From: UMGS1124 sp045541255
GTDB lineage: Bacteria; Bacillota_I; Bacilli_A; RF39; UBA660
DNA: 64,000 bases
Direction of reading: 5' to 3'
Assembly: GCA_045541255.1 (NCBI GenBank)
Contig: JAZQIU010000022.1
Location: forward strand, 1 to 64,000
In this document: positions 52,386 through 61,266 of the stretch, piece by piece
How positions within the stretch are numbered: the stretch's first letter is position 1
Layout of the letters: the number at the start of each line of letters is the position of its first letter
Translations under genes and position numbers: made by a program
Notes under the pieces: generated by a model
What the model saw: only the letters and a program-made list of their open reading frames with translations
Databases searched by the model: none
What the model was told of the DNA's origin: nothing

Positions 52386-53654
52386 CTTCTTTGGTATGCT
52401 AAACTCAATCGTTAAGCCACCATTATTATTGTTATATGCTTTGATTTTTCCCTTATGAAGAAGTATATTTTCTTTTACTATTGATAAACCCAATCCTGAA
52501 TTTTTTCTTGAACTGTCAGTTGTGAATAAAGGATTAAAAATCTTATCAATTATTTCTTCTTTAACACCACAACCATTATCTGCTATTATGAAATTAACAT
52601 TATTTTTATCATTTTTTACTTTTATTGTAATTTTTCCGTTTTCTGAAAGAAATTTTACACTATTAGATATAATATTGGAAAACACTCTTTTTATCTTAGT
52701 CATATTTATTTCAAGTACTTCTTTTTTACAATTCTCATCAACAACAATTTCAAATTTAATATCATTTAATTCTAATTCATTCTTGTAATCTAATTCTATT
52801 TGTTTTATTAAATCATTTATACTTATATCTACAAACTTAATATCATTGTCTGAATGATTTATTAAATAATCATCAAAATTACTTGCTATTTCTTTTATAT
52901 GATTAGATTTAATGTTTATAATATCATTATATTTTTTTATAGTTCTTAAATCTTTTTCATTTTTTATCAAATCTGAATATCCAATAATAGATGTTAAAGG
53001 GGTTTTTATATCATGAGATATACTTGCAATTATTCTATTTTTTTCTTCATTATTTTTATCTAATGATTCTGTTAAAGTGACAAATTCATTTTGAATTACA
53101 TCGATATCACTATTTAATTTATTTCTTGTTGGTTTTCTACCATATTTATAATTTTTCATATCCTCTATTAATTTAGATATTGGATTCACAATAGCTTTAT
53201 TAGAAAAGAAATATACTACAACTAATATAATTATAAGTAAAAATAATTGAATTTTGAAAAAATCAAAAAAAGTTCCCCAACCAGTAGAATTTTGGTTAAA
53301 ATAACCCTTTACTAGATAATGTTCGTTTCCTACCTTAATTAAATCTGATATAAATAAAAGATCTGTATGTTCATTTTCTGACTCTTTTACAAGTTCATTA
53401 TTGAAAGCAGTTATGGAATAATTTATTTTCTTTTCATCCAATACATTTATCAATTCTTCAATAGAATTATAATCTTGTGAAACAATTTCATTTTTTAATT
53501 TTAATGAATCGTCATAAACCTTCTGAATTGATGGTTTTAAATAACCCATTCCCCAAACAATTAAGCAAAGTAAGTTAAAAATAAGTGTAACAAATAGTCC
53601 TAATATTATTTTTCTATGAATTGATTTACTATTTTTAAACATTAGTTTCTCCAT
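52371..53654 (-). CDS. Sensor histidine kinase
   Basis: 427 residues. Two membrane helices (about 15-37 and 133-157) enclose a sensor domain. HisKA has ASISHDIKTPLTSIIGYSD (His about 213); HATPase has NMTKIKRVFSNIISNSVKF, ADNGCGV and NSGLGLSIVKEN. It overlaps the response-regulator gene by 20 bp. The signal is unknown. Confidence 0.92.
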   Translation of the reverse strand: MEKLMFKNSKSIHRKIILGLFVTLIFNLLCLIVWGMGYLKPSIQKVYDDSLKLKNEIVSQDYNSIEELINVLDEKKINYSITAFNNELVKESENEHTDLLFISDLIKVGNEHYLVKGYFNQNSTGWGTFFDFFKIQLFLLIIILVVVYFFSNKAIVNPISKLIEDMKNYKYGRKPTRNKLNSDIDVIQNEFVTLTESLDKNNEEKNRIIASISHDIKTPLTSIIGYSDLIKNEKDLRTIKKYNDIINIKSNHIKEIASNFDDYLINHSDNDIKFVDISINDLIKQIELDYKNELELNDIKFEIVVDENCKKEVLEINMTKIKRVFSNIISNSVKFLSENGKITIKVKNDKNNVNFIIADNGCGVKEEIIDKIFNPLFTTDSSRKNSGLGLSIVKENILLHKGKIKAYNNNNGGLTIEFSIPKKKKES

Positions 53655-54330
53655 TTACAAATTTATATCCATAACCCCATATAGTTATAATATACTTTGC
53701 ATCTTTATCAAGTTTATCTCTTAAATTTTTAATATTTACAGCTATTGTTCCAATATCTCCGTAATCACTACCCCATACAGATTCAAATATTTGTTCTTTT
53801 GATAAAGCAATATCTTTATTTTTAACTAAATAACTTAATAATTCAAATTCTTTTGTTGTAAGTTCAACTACTTTATCATCTTTTTTTGCAATAAATTTGT
53901 TTGGATTTATTGATATTTTACCAACAACAATTTCATCAGCATCATTTGTTATTATTTGCTCTCTTATTCTGTCATTCATTCTTAAATGTGCTTTAACTTT
54001 AGCAACCAATTCTTTATTATTAAATGGTTTAGTAATATAATCATCTGCTCCGATCTCATATCCAACTATTTTATCCACAACATCATTTTTTGCTGATACA
54101 AAGACAATTGGACAAGAAACGGAAGATCTTATTTTTGCACAAAGTTCTGTTCCACTTATTTCAGGCATCATTATATCTAAAAGAATCAAATTGTATTTTT
54201 TTAAATTAGGATCATCTATTACTAATTTAGGATTATTGATTATAGATACTTCAATTTTTTCTTTTTCCAAAACTAATTTCATTAATTCAGAAATATCTTT
54301 ATCATCATCTACTATAAGTATTTTTGCCAT
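53635..54330 (-). CDS. OmpR-family response regulator
   Basis: 231 residues. Receiver: LIVDDDKDI, LILLDIMMPEI (phospho-Asp about 52), FVSAKND, YITKPF. The winged helix at about 135-225 contains LTTKEFELLSYLVKN and IWGYGYKF. OmpR-type proteins bind direct repeats of 10-11 bp; several such repeats (TTAATAATTY twice) lie before neighbouring genes. Confidence 0.93.
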   Translation of the reverse strand: MAKILIVDDDKDISELMKLVLEKEKIEVSIINNPKLVIDDPNLKKYNLILLDIMMPEISGTELCAKIRSSVSCPIVFVSAKNDVVDKIVGYEIGADDYITKPFNNKELVAKVKAHLRMNDRIREQIITNDADEIVVGKISINPNKFIAKKDDKVVELTTKEFELLSYLVKNKDIALSKEQIFESVWGSDYGDIGTIAVNIKNLRDKLDKDAKYIITIWGYGYKFVNGETNV

Positions 54331-54364
54331 TTAATCACTTCCTAACTATATTATACTACAAATT

Positions 54365-54610
54365 TTACTTGATTTTTATTTTAGATAAAATTTCTTTTAT
54401 TTCTTCATCATTTAAAATCATTCCTTCGGATACTAATTTCTTATTAATCACCAATCCTGGTTTTTCTTTTACTTTGTATTTATTTATAGAATATTCTGCA
54501 TTTGCCTTAATAACTTGAATATATGGACTAATTTCTTCGGCAACCTTATTCACTTTATTATACAAAACTAAACCCTTTTCACAATCACTACCTACTATTT
54601 CAACAATCAT
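54365..54610 (-). CDS. Monothiol thioredoxin-like protein
   Basis: 81 residues, paralogue of 41896. IVGSDCEKGLVLY has a single active-site Cys, and EKPGLVINKKLVSEG the cis-Pro. Its normal ATG (AGGAGG six bases upstream) gives the reference for the N-terminus of the paralogue. It belongs to the thioredoxin_3 family. Confidence 0.8.
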   Translation of the reverse strand: MIVEIVGSDCEKGLVLYNKVNKVAEEISPYIQVIKANAEYSINKYKVKEKPGLVINKKLVSEGMILNDEEIKEILSKIKIK

Positions 54611-54620
54611 GTTAAACCTC

Positions 54621-55064
54621 CTATCTGATTATTTCAATTTTTAATTTTTTTAAAGCTATCACTTTTACTTTTTGCCCACAATTTGGACACTTCGCTTTTT
54701 TTATTCCTCTATTCATTGGTAAAGGAAGTTTTAATGTAGTATGACATTTATGACATTTTTTATATATATGATCTTTATCCTTCAAATTTCGTTTTATATT
54801 ATTAAATGGTTTTAATATATTTTTCTTTAATTTTAGAAATGCAACATTTTCGTCACTTCTTTTATATATTTTCTTTGAGAAACATCGATAAAACATAATA
54901 AAAACTATGATAATTTCTAATGTTGAAATTATTGTTGATTTTAAAAATAAATTTACAATTAATAATATAAAATACAACTTAAATAAAAACTTATATAAAT
55001 CATCTGTTCCATATCTACCATACATAAATTTTTGAAATTTTCGATTAAAATTCACTATATTCAC
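54621..55064 (-). CDS. Membrane protein with C-terminal zinc ribbon
   Basis: 147 residues. Two hydrophobic segments (about 26-43 and 45-62) precede a cytoplasmic zinc ribbon (CHKCHTT, then CPNCGQKV). The family is not named with confidence; similar small zinc-ribbon membrane proteins occur widely in Bacillota. Confidence 0.7.
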   Translation of the reverse strand: MNIVNFNRKFQKFMYGRYGTDDLYKFLFKLYFILLIVNLFLKSTIISTLEIIIVFIMFYRCFSKKIYKRSDENVAFLKLKKNILKPFNNIKRNLKDKDHIYKKCHKCHTTLKLPLPMNRGIKKAKCPNCGQKVKVIALKKLKIEIIR

Positions 55065-55147
55065 CTCTCTAGAATATTCATAAGTTTTCTTAAATAGTCA
55101 TCTATCATGTTATATATTTTAAAAACTATTAATTATATTTTTAATAT

Positions 55148-55327
55148 CTACTCTTCTTCTATATTTTTCTTGTTTTTAATATTTTTTGTCTTGTCTATTA
55201 ACTTATCAGTTTTATTCTTTATATCTTTTCTAATTTCAGAACCTTTTTTTGAAGCAAGTAATATACCAGCTCCAACTCCAACTGCTGTTCCTACAGCTAA
55301 TGCCCCTAATACTTTTTTCTTACTCAT
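55148..55327 (-). CDS. YtxH-like protein
   Basis: 59 residues, ATG at 55327 after AGGAGAGATTAAAA. KVLGALAVGTAVGVGAGILL followed by ASKKGSEIRKDI is the YtxH family signature (PF12732): a short glycine-rich helix and a charged tail. YtxH proteins are general stress-related and of unknown mechanism. It was found by reading the gap before the lipid-kinase gene. Confidence 0.85.
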   Translation of the reverse strand: MSKKKVLGALAVGTAVGVGAGILLASKKGSEIRKDIKNKTDKLIDKTKNIKNKKNIEEE

Positions 55328-55348
55328 TTTTAATCTCTCCTTTTATTT

Positions 55349-56278
55349 TTATACATTAACACTAAACAATTTTTTCTTATAATGTTTTGGTATTAAAAAT
55401 TTCATCTTACTAGATACTTTTATATTATATTCATTACCAAAATATTCAAATTTTTCACCATCTATACACCAATTCTTATCAAGTTTATCGATAAATTTTA
55501 TAGAAACATCATGTGCTTTCAATGAAATAATATCATCAGGATTTTTGCCGAATATATATTTTAAAAAGTTTTTAATAAAATCTTTTTTTGAACTGGATTT
55601 ACATAATAATACTTCTATCCTTTCATCATTTAAACAAACATCTTTGTGAAAGTTACTAATACCTGCAATATGATCTGCATTGGAAACCATTATTAAAGAA
55701 TATAACCCATTTATTTTTATTCCGTCAACTTCAACCTCTGCATTATATCTTTTCATTTTATTAAAAATCTCTGTTATTCCTTCTTTAATATAAGCCCTAT
55801 AACCAGACTTCTTTTTATCTTCACTCTTTGTTTCATACGGGATATTCATAAGTTTACCCATACCAACTACATAAACAAATGGATTATCATTTATTGTACC
55901 AATATCATAATCCTTTTCCACACCATCTAATGCCAAATTTATATTGTCAACAGGATTTTTTCCATATCCAAGCATTGTTGCGACATCATTGCATGTCCCA
56001 CTCGGTAAAGGGCATATTGTTAATTTATTCTTTCTATAATAATTTCCTCTTATAACCTCATTTAATGTTCCATCTCCACCTATTGAGAAAACAATATTAT
56101 AATTTTTGGCATTTGTTATTATTTCAGTTGCATGATTTTTATATTTTGTAGCTAAAACATCAACTTTGTATCCATTATCCTTTAAAATATCTTGATAGAT
56201 TGCTAAAACATCTTCACTAATAGCTTTACCACTATTTGGATTATAGATAATTAGACACTTTTTTATATCATCTTTCAT
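55349..56278 (-). CDS. Lipid (diacylglycerol) kinase, YegS/DgkB-like
   Basis: 309 residues from ATG at 56278; GAAGGTG precedes it, and an in-frame ATG at 56296 lacks an SD. NPNSGKAI, FSIGGDGTLNEVI (about residue 72) and PLPSGTCNDVA are the catalytic-domain motifs. It recycles diacylglycerol released by envelope polymer synthesis. A tandem decamer box lies 60-90 bp upstream. Confidence 0.88.
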   Translation of the reverse strand: MKDDIKKCLIIYNPNSGKAISEDVLAIYQDILKDNGYKVDVLATKYKNHATEIITNAKNYNIVFSIGGDGTLNEVIRGNYYRKNKLTICPLPSGTCNDVATMLGYGKNPVDNINLALDGVEKDYDIGTINDNPFVYVVGMGKLMNIPYETKSEDKKKSGYRAYIKEGITEIFNKMKRYNAEVEVDGIKINGLYSLIMVSNADHIAGISNFHKDVCLNDERIEVLLCKSSSKKDFIKNFLKYIFGKNPDDIISLKAHDVSIKFIDKLDKNWCIDGEKFEYFGNEYNIKVSSKMKFLIPKHYKKKLFSVNV

Positions 56279-56340
56279 ATCTCGCACCTTCTTCATCTAA
56301 TAAACCAAGTTAATTATAAAAAAATATTATTAAAAATCAG

Positions 56341-56371
56341 TTATTAAATTATTAAAAATTATTAAAAAAAG
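56341..56371. promoter_or_regulatory. Tandem decamer box upstream of the lipid-kinase gene
   Basis: Two perfect TTAATAATTT copies on the minus strand, 10 bp apart, in a 30-bp stretch equal to 52336-52365 except for one A in a run. TATAAT lies downstream near 56315. Confidence 0.5.
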
Positions 56372-56458
56372 AAAATCTATACATATCATTTAATTAAATG
56401 ATAATCATATAGAAAGAAAGGAGTATTTATCTTCTATATGTAAGTAGATTTTCTTTTT
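56366..56458. other. Structured intergenic element with three nested stems
   Basis: Outer 14-bp stem AAAAAGAAAATCTA (56366-56379) with TAGATTTTCTTTTT (56445-56458); a perfect 20-bp palindrome at 56384-56403 (core TCATTTAATTAAATGA); and CATATAGAA (56406-56414) with TTCTATATG (56432-56440). Together they make a three-way junction. Both strands end in T-runs, so it may be a terminator, but it is larger than needed for one. Confidence 0.55.
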
Positions 56459-56586
56459 ATTGTATCTTATTAATTAAATAAAATACAATTTTAGCATACT
56501 TTTAAAAAATTATATAATCATTATTATTTTATTAAAAATTATTAAATATTAAAAACATTTTGTCAATCTAATTTTTACTTGTAAAA

Positions 56587-57621
56587 TCAGATTTCCTTTT
56601 TATCAATTTCGTATTCATCATAAATATTCCCCATAATTTCTTCTACTGCATCTTCAACTGTTACTATTCCTACAAATTTATTATCTTTATAAACAGCGCC
56701 AATGCTTTCATTCTTTTCCTGCATATATCTAAACACATCATCTATTTTTTCCTTAAAATTAAATTGATGAATAGGTCTAATTATGTCTTTTATTTGAAGA
56801 TTTTTATCCTCTCTATGATGAATGATAAAGTCTTTTACATTGAGAACTCCTATTATATTATTTTTATTATTATCATATACTGGAAATCTAGAAAATTTAG
56901 TTTCCTTGATTTTTAAAATATTATCTTTTAAAGTATTATTAATATCCAACATAACTACATCGTTTTTAGGAGTCATTACTTTATCAACTTCTATGTCATT
57001 GAATTTAAAAATATTTAAAATATATTCCTTTTCTTTTTCTTCAATTATTCCTTCTTCTTTTCCAGTTATTATAATCTTTTTAATATCCTCTTCTGTTAAA
57101 TCATTACTTTTTTCTTTTATATTAAAGATTTTACATATCAATTCAGTTGAAAAAGTCAAAAACTTAATTAAAGGATTAAATATAATATTAACTAATTTTA
57201 TTAAATTAACAAAAGTAATAGCAACTTTATATGGATCGTTAATTGCTATTTTTTTGGGAACTAATTCACCAAAAACTAATGTAAAATACGATAGTACTAT
57301 TGTAATTATAATTACTAATATACTTCTTAATACTGATTGAGAAAGAAAAGAAATATTAATTATTCCTAAAAAATAATCCGCAAAATAATCTGCTGCAAAG
57401 GCACTTGCAAGAAAACCAGCTAATGTTATTCCAATTTGAATTGTTGACAAAAAAGAAGAAGAATTATCCAATATTTTAATTATACTTTTTGCTTTTTTGT
57501 TTCCTTTTTTACTTTCCTCTTTTAACTCATATTTATCTAAAGACAAGAAAGCTAATTCACTTGCTGAAAAAACACCATTTATACTTATCAAAATAATTAA
57601 TAATACAATACTAAAAAACAT
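56587..57621 (-). CDS. CNNM/CBS-domain membrane protein (CorC/HlyC-like)
   Basis: 344 residues. A DUF21 (CNNM) membrane domain fills about residues 1-185 (GVFSASELAFLSLDKYEL, LSYFTLVFGELVPKKIA). Two CBS domains follow (VMTPKNDVVMLDI, SRFPVYD, IIGVLNVKDF, then GIVTVEDAVEEIMG). The C-terminal transporter-associated domain is absent. The family is linked to Mg2+ or cobalt efflux. Confidence 0.88.
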   Translation of the reverse strand: MFFSIVLLIILISINGVFSASELAFLSLDKYELKEESKKGNKKAKSIIKILDNSSSFLSTIQIGITLAGFLASAFAADYFADYFLGIINISFLSQSVLRSILVIIITIVLSYFTLVFGELVPKKIAINDPYKVAITFVNLIKLVNIIFNPLIKFLTFSTELICKIFNIKEKSNDLTEEDIKKIIITGKEEGIIEEKEKEYILNIFKFNDIEVDKVMTPKNDVVMLDINNTLKDNILKIKETKFSRFPVYDNNKNNIIGVLNVKDFIIHHREDKNLQIKDIIRPIHQFNFKEKIDDVFRYMQEKNESIGAVYKDNKFVGIVTVEDAVEEIMGNIYDEYEIDKKEI

Positions 57622-57638
57622 TTTATCACCTTATCTTT

Positions 57639-60278
57639 TTATCTATGTAATATATTATCTTTTTTTATTGAATTGTTTATTTTTTTATAAATTTCCATAA
57701 CTACTAAAACTATTAACGCTATTAGAAACAAATAAATTAAATGTATAAAAGGAACTGATGTTGTTTGCAAGAATTTGGATAAGAATGGAACTTCCATAAC
57801 TATAATTTGCAATATGATGGAAACTACCACTCCACCAACTATTAACCAGTTATTTTTAATAGGTACACTAAATGCTGATTTATGCTCGCTTCGACAATTA
57901 AATACATGAATATTTTGAATAAATACCATTAAAGCCATAATATATCCACGAGCCATAGATACTTCCATGTTTAATTTATTCAATAAGATATACCAAACTG
58001 CAAAAACAACTCCACCAATAACTAATCCTGATACCAAAATTTCTTTTAATAATTTTTTATTAAATATTGATTCCTTCGGATCACGAGGTTTTTCTTTTAG
58101 TATGCCTTGTTCTGCTCTCTCAAATGATAAAGCAAAATCTTGAATACCATCCGTTACTACATTAATCCATAATAACTGAATTGCTACAAGTGGCATTGGC
58201 AAATCTAATATTATTGATAAACAGAAAAATGTTACTTCCGCTAAACCACATGATATTAAAAATAAAATTATTTTGCGAATATTAGCATACGCCACACGAC
58301 CTTCTTTAATACCTGCAACAATTGATTTAAAATTATCATCAACAATAATCATATCAGCGGTTTCTCTTGCTATATCTGTACCGCTTCCCATGGCAATTCC
58401 AATATTAGCTGCTTTTAAAGCTGGAGCATCATTAACTCCATCACCGGTTACCGCAACAAATTCACCTTGTCTTTTTAAAGATTCAACTATTTTTAATTTT
58501 TGTAATGGCGTAACTCTTGCAAATACTAATTTACGACGAATGAAATTATCAAAACTCTTTTCCCCCTTTTCAAACTCTTCATCTACTTCTATACCTGTTG
58601 TTACTTCATTAAAATTAGTAGTAAGTTTTAAGTCTTTTGCTATAGAAAATGCTGTTAACGGATGATCTCCAGTAATCATTAATACTTTAATTCCTGCTGT
58701 ACGACATTCATCAATTGATGCTACTGCTTCTTTTCTAATTGGATCAATAAATCCTACCATTCCCATAAAAGTTAAACCTTTTATGTCATCTATACAATAT
58801 TTATCTTGCTTATTTATTTTACCATTAGCTAGAGCAATTACACGATAACCATCTTTTGCTAATCCTTCGTTTTGTTCTTCTAAAATTACTGAATTAATTT
58901 TATCATTTACTAAATTAATATCGCTACAAAATGATTTAACAACTTCTAACGACCCTTTTACGGTGCAATATGTTTCTCCGTCTTTTTCATAGAATACTGC
59001 TGAATATTTATTTTCTGATTCATATGGAATAACTTCTAAATTTTTAATTCTATGTGTTTCAACATTAAGTTTTTTACCTAACACCTTAAATGCTATATCA
59101 ATAGAATCACCAATTGTTTGATATTCATCTACATCAGCTTCGTTATTAATAACACCTAATGTTGCAATTTCTTTAGCCAATTTTATATCATTTCCAGTGA
59201 CTTCACCTTCAAAACTGAATCCAGTTCCAGATATATTATATACATCGTTATTAGGTAAAAGAATTTTCTTTGCGGTTTGTTCATTTACAGTTAAAGTTCC
59301 TGTTTTATCAGAAGCTATTACAGTACAACTTCCTAATGATTCAGCTGATTTTAATTTTCTTACAATTACATTCTTCTTTGCCATTTTATTTGATGCTATT
59401 GTAAGTGCCATAGTAAGTGCCAATGGCAATCCTTCCGGCATAGCTGATACTGCAAGTGCTATTACTGATAAGAATATTTCATGATATGGAACTTCTTTCA
59501 TAATTAATAATACTGCAATTATGATTGCAACTATTAAAACTAACATACTAATTTGTTTAGATAATTTTTCCACTCTTATAGTAAGAGGAGATTTTTCCTC
59601 TTCGGCATTATTTATACTATCTGCTATTTTACCAATTTCAGTTTTTAGCCCTATACTAACTACAATTGCTTTTGCTCTTCCAGTTACAACTGTTGTTCCT
59701 GAGAAAACCATATTACTTTGTTCTGCAATTATAACATTCTCTTTGCTAATAACTTCACTATTTTTATTTACTTGTACACTTTCACCAGTTAATATTGACT
59801 CATCAACCATAAAATTATGTGCTTCTACTATTCTCATATCAGCACTTATTTTATCTCCAGATTCTAATAGCACATAATCACCTATCGTCAAATCTTCTGC
59901 ATCAATAGAAACTATATCATCATTCCTAACAACCTTTACTTTAGTTGTGACAAGTTTAGATAGAGCTTCAGCTGTATGATTTGCTTTATTTTCTTGATAG
60001 GCGCCCATAATTGTATCTATAAGAACAATAAATAATATTGCAATTGCATCTACTACTTCACCAGCAATTAATGATGCAAGTATTGCAAACAATAATAAGA
60101 TAAGCATTGGATCTTTAAATTCATTAAAAAATATTTTAATTACACTATCAGATTCTTTTTTTGGTAATATATTCTTACCATATTTTTGTTGTCTTATATT
60201 TACCTCATCATAACTTAAACCTTTATTACTTGTCTGTAGTTCATTTTCTAGCTCGCCTATATTTTTATTGTAATACAT
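57639..60278 (-). CDS. P-type calcium-transporting ATPase
   Basis: 879 residues from ATG at 60278 (AGGAGG six bases upstream). IASDKTGTLTVNEQ is the phosphorylation site (Asp about 325); TGES, MITGDHPLTA and TGDGVNDAPALK are the actuator and nucleotide motifs; SAMPEGLPLALT is the helix-4 ion site of SERCA-type Ca2+ pumps. The N- and C-terminal regions carry the cation-ATPase domains. It exports Ca2+. Confidence 0.92.
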   Translation of the reverse strand: MYYNKNIGELENELQTSNKGLSYDEVNIRQQKYGKNILPKKESDSVIKIFFNEFKDPMLILLLFAILASLIAGEVVDAIAILFIVLIDTIMGAYQENKANHTAEALSKLVTTKVKVVRNDDIVSIDAEDLTIGDYVLLESGDKISADMRIVEAHNFMVDESILTGESVQVNKNSEVISKENVIIAEQSNMVFSGTTVVTGRAKAIVVSIGLKTEIGKIADSINNAEEEKSPLTIRVEKLSKQISMLVLIVAIIIAVLLIMKEVPYHEIFLSVIALAVSAMPEGLPLALTMALTIASNKMAKKNVIVRKLKSAESLGSCTVIASDKTGTLTVNEQTAKKILLPNNDVYNISGTGFSFEGEVTGNDIKLAKEIATLGVINNEADVDEYQTIGDSIDIAFKVLGKKLNVETHRIKNLEVIPYESENKYSAVFYEKDGETYCTVKGSLEVVKSFCSDINLVNDKINSVILEEQNEGLAKDGYRVIALANGKINKQDKYCIDDIKGLTFMGMVGFIDPIRKEAVASIDECRTAGIKVLMITGDHPLTAFSIAKDLKLTTNFNEVTTGIEVDEEFEKGEKSFDNFIRRKLVFARVTPLQKLKIVESLKRQGEFVAVTGDGVNDAPALKAANIGIAMGSGTDIARETADMIIVDDNFKSIVAGIKEGRVAYANIRKIILFLISCGLAEVTFFCLSIILDLPMPLVAIQLLWINVVTDGIQDFALSFERAEQGILKEKPRDPKESIFNKKLLKEILVSGLVIGGVVFAVWYILLNKLNMEVSMARGYIMALMVFIQNIHVFNCRSEHKSAFSVPIKNNWLIVGGVVVSIILQIIVMEVPFLSKFLQTTSVPFIHLIYLFLIALIVLVVMEIYKKINNSIKKDNILHR

Positions 60279-60298
60279 GTTATACCTCCTCATAATAT

Positions 60299-61099
60299 TT
60301 AATCAAATGCCTCTCTTCTTTTAGTCATCAAATTACCAGCTAATTTATATTTTTTTTCATTTGTGGTATATAAATATCCAAAGATACTAAAGATTAAAGC
60401 TCCAATAAAATTAACAATTAAATCTAACATTGTATCATGAAGACCTATGTCTAAATAGCCATCAAATTTTACCAATTCATTTCCTTTTTCATCATAAGCA
60501 ATTGTATATTCTATTCCATCAACTGTAATAACATTGTTATCAAATTCAGGATCCAAATCTACCGTTCTTATTACTTCGATATATTCATCTTTTTGCATAT
60601 CGGTTTTAAAAACAACATCCATTCCGTACTCAAACATTTCCCATACAATCCCAACTGTCATTGAAAAACAAAATGATACTAATGCAACAAATATAGGAGA
60701 TAACTTGATAAACGACGATTTTTCATTTAATAGATGGATTAAAGAAAATCCAATACTCCCTAATAAAAATCCACTTGTTGTATGTAATGCTATATCCCAA
60801 TAAGGAACATTACCATAAAAATTATTAATTTCACCTAATATCTCTGCAGCAAAAATAAAGATATAAATAATTCTCTCTAAAACACTAGGAAAATCAATTT
60901 TAAATTTTTTTTCAATAATATATGGCAATAAAAATAAAATTAAAGACAAAACACAAAACATAGCATTAATATAATCACCATTAATTAATTCTCTTACCAT
61001 ACAAATTATAATTAAAGCCCTTAATAAAACATATACAAATATCGTTTTTTTATCATTTTCATGATATATCTTTTTCAAACCATTAATAACCTTTTTCAT
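60299..61099 (-). CDS. YjdF/DUF2238-like membrane protein
   Basis: 266 residues with six or more helices. NNFYGNVPYWDIALHTTSGF, TVGIVWEMFEYGMDV and DTMLDLIVNFIGAL are the DUF2238 (YjdF) pattern. Function is unknown. A tandem decamer box lies 65-100 bp upstream. Confidence 0.82.
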   Translation of the reverse strand: MKKVINGLKKIYHENDKKTIFVYVLLRALIIICMVRELINGDYINAMFCVLSLILFLLPYIIEKKFKIDFPSVLERIIYIFIFAAEILGEINNFYGNVPYWDIALHTTSGFLLGSIGFSLIHLLNEKSSFIKLSPIFVALVSFCFSMTVGIVWEMFEYGMDVVFKTDMQKDEYIEVIRTVDLDPEFDNNVITVDGIEYTIAYDEKGNELVKFDGYLDIGLHDTMLDLIVNFIGALIFSIFGYLYTTNEKKYKLAGNLMTKRREAFD

Positions 61100-61165
61100 A
61101 ACTACCTCTTTACACCTATCAAAATATCATTCAGTTACATACTACTATTAATTTATTAAATAATT

Positions 61166-61195
61166 ATAGATAAATTATTAAGAATTATTAAAAAT
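61166..61195. promoter_or_regulatory. Tandem decamer box upstream of the YjdF-like gene
   Basis: On the minus strand TTAATAATTC then TTAATAATTT, head to tail, followed three bases later by TATAAT. This is the same arrangement as at 42250-42275. Confidence 0.5.
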
Positions 61196-61209
61196 ACAAT
61201 GTTAAACCA

Positions 61210-61250
61210 TAATAAAAGCAGATTTTTTTTCGTAATTCGAATCTGCTTCT
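61210..61250 (-). terminator. Terminator after the ABC exporter operon
   Basis: AAGCAGATT / AATCTGCTT with a 15-base loop is followed by TTATT on the minus strand. The stem resembles the terminators at 1435, 2934 and 41815. Confidence 0.65.
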
Positions 61251-61266
61251 AAAATTTTTATATAAA

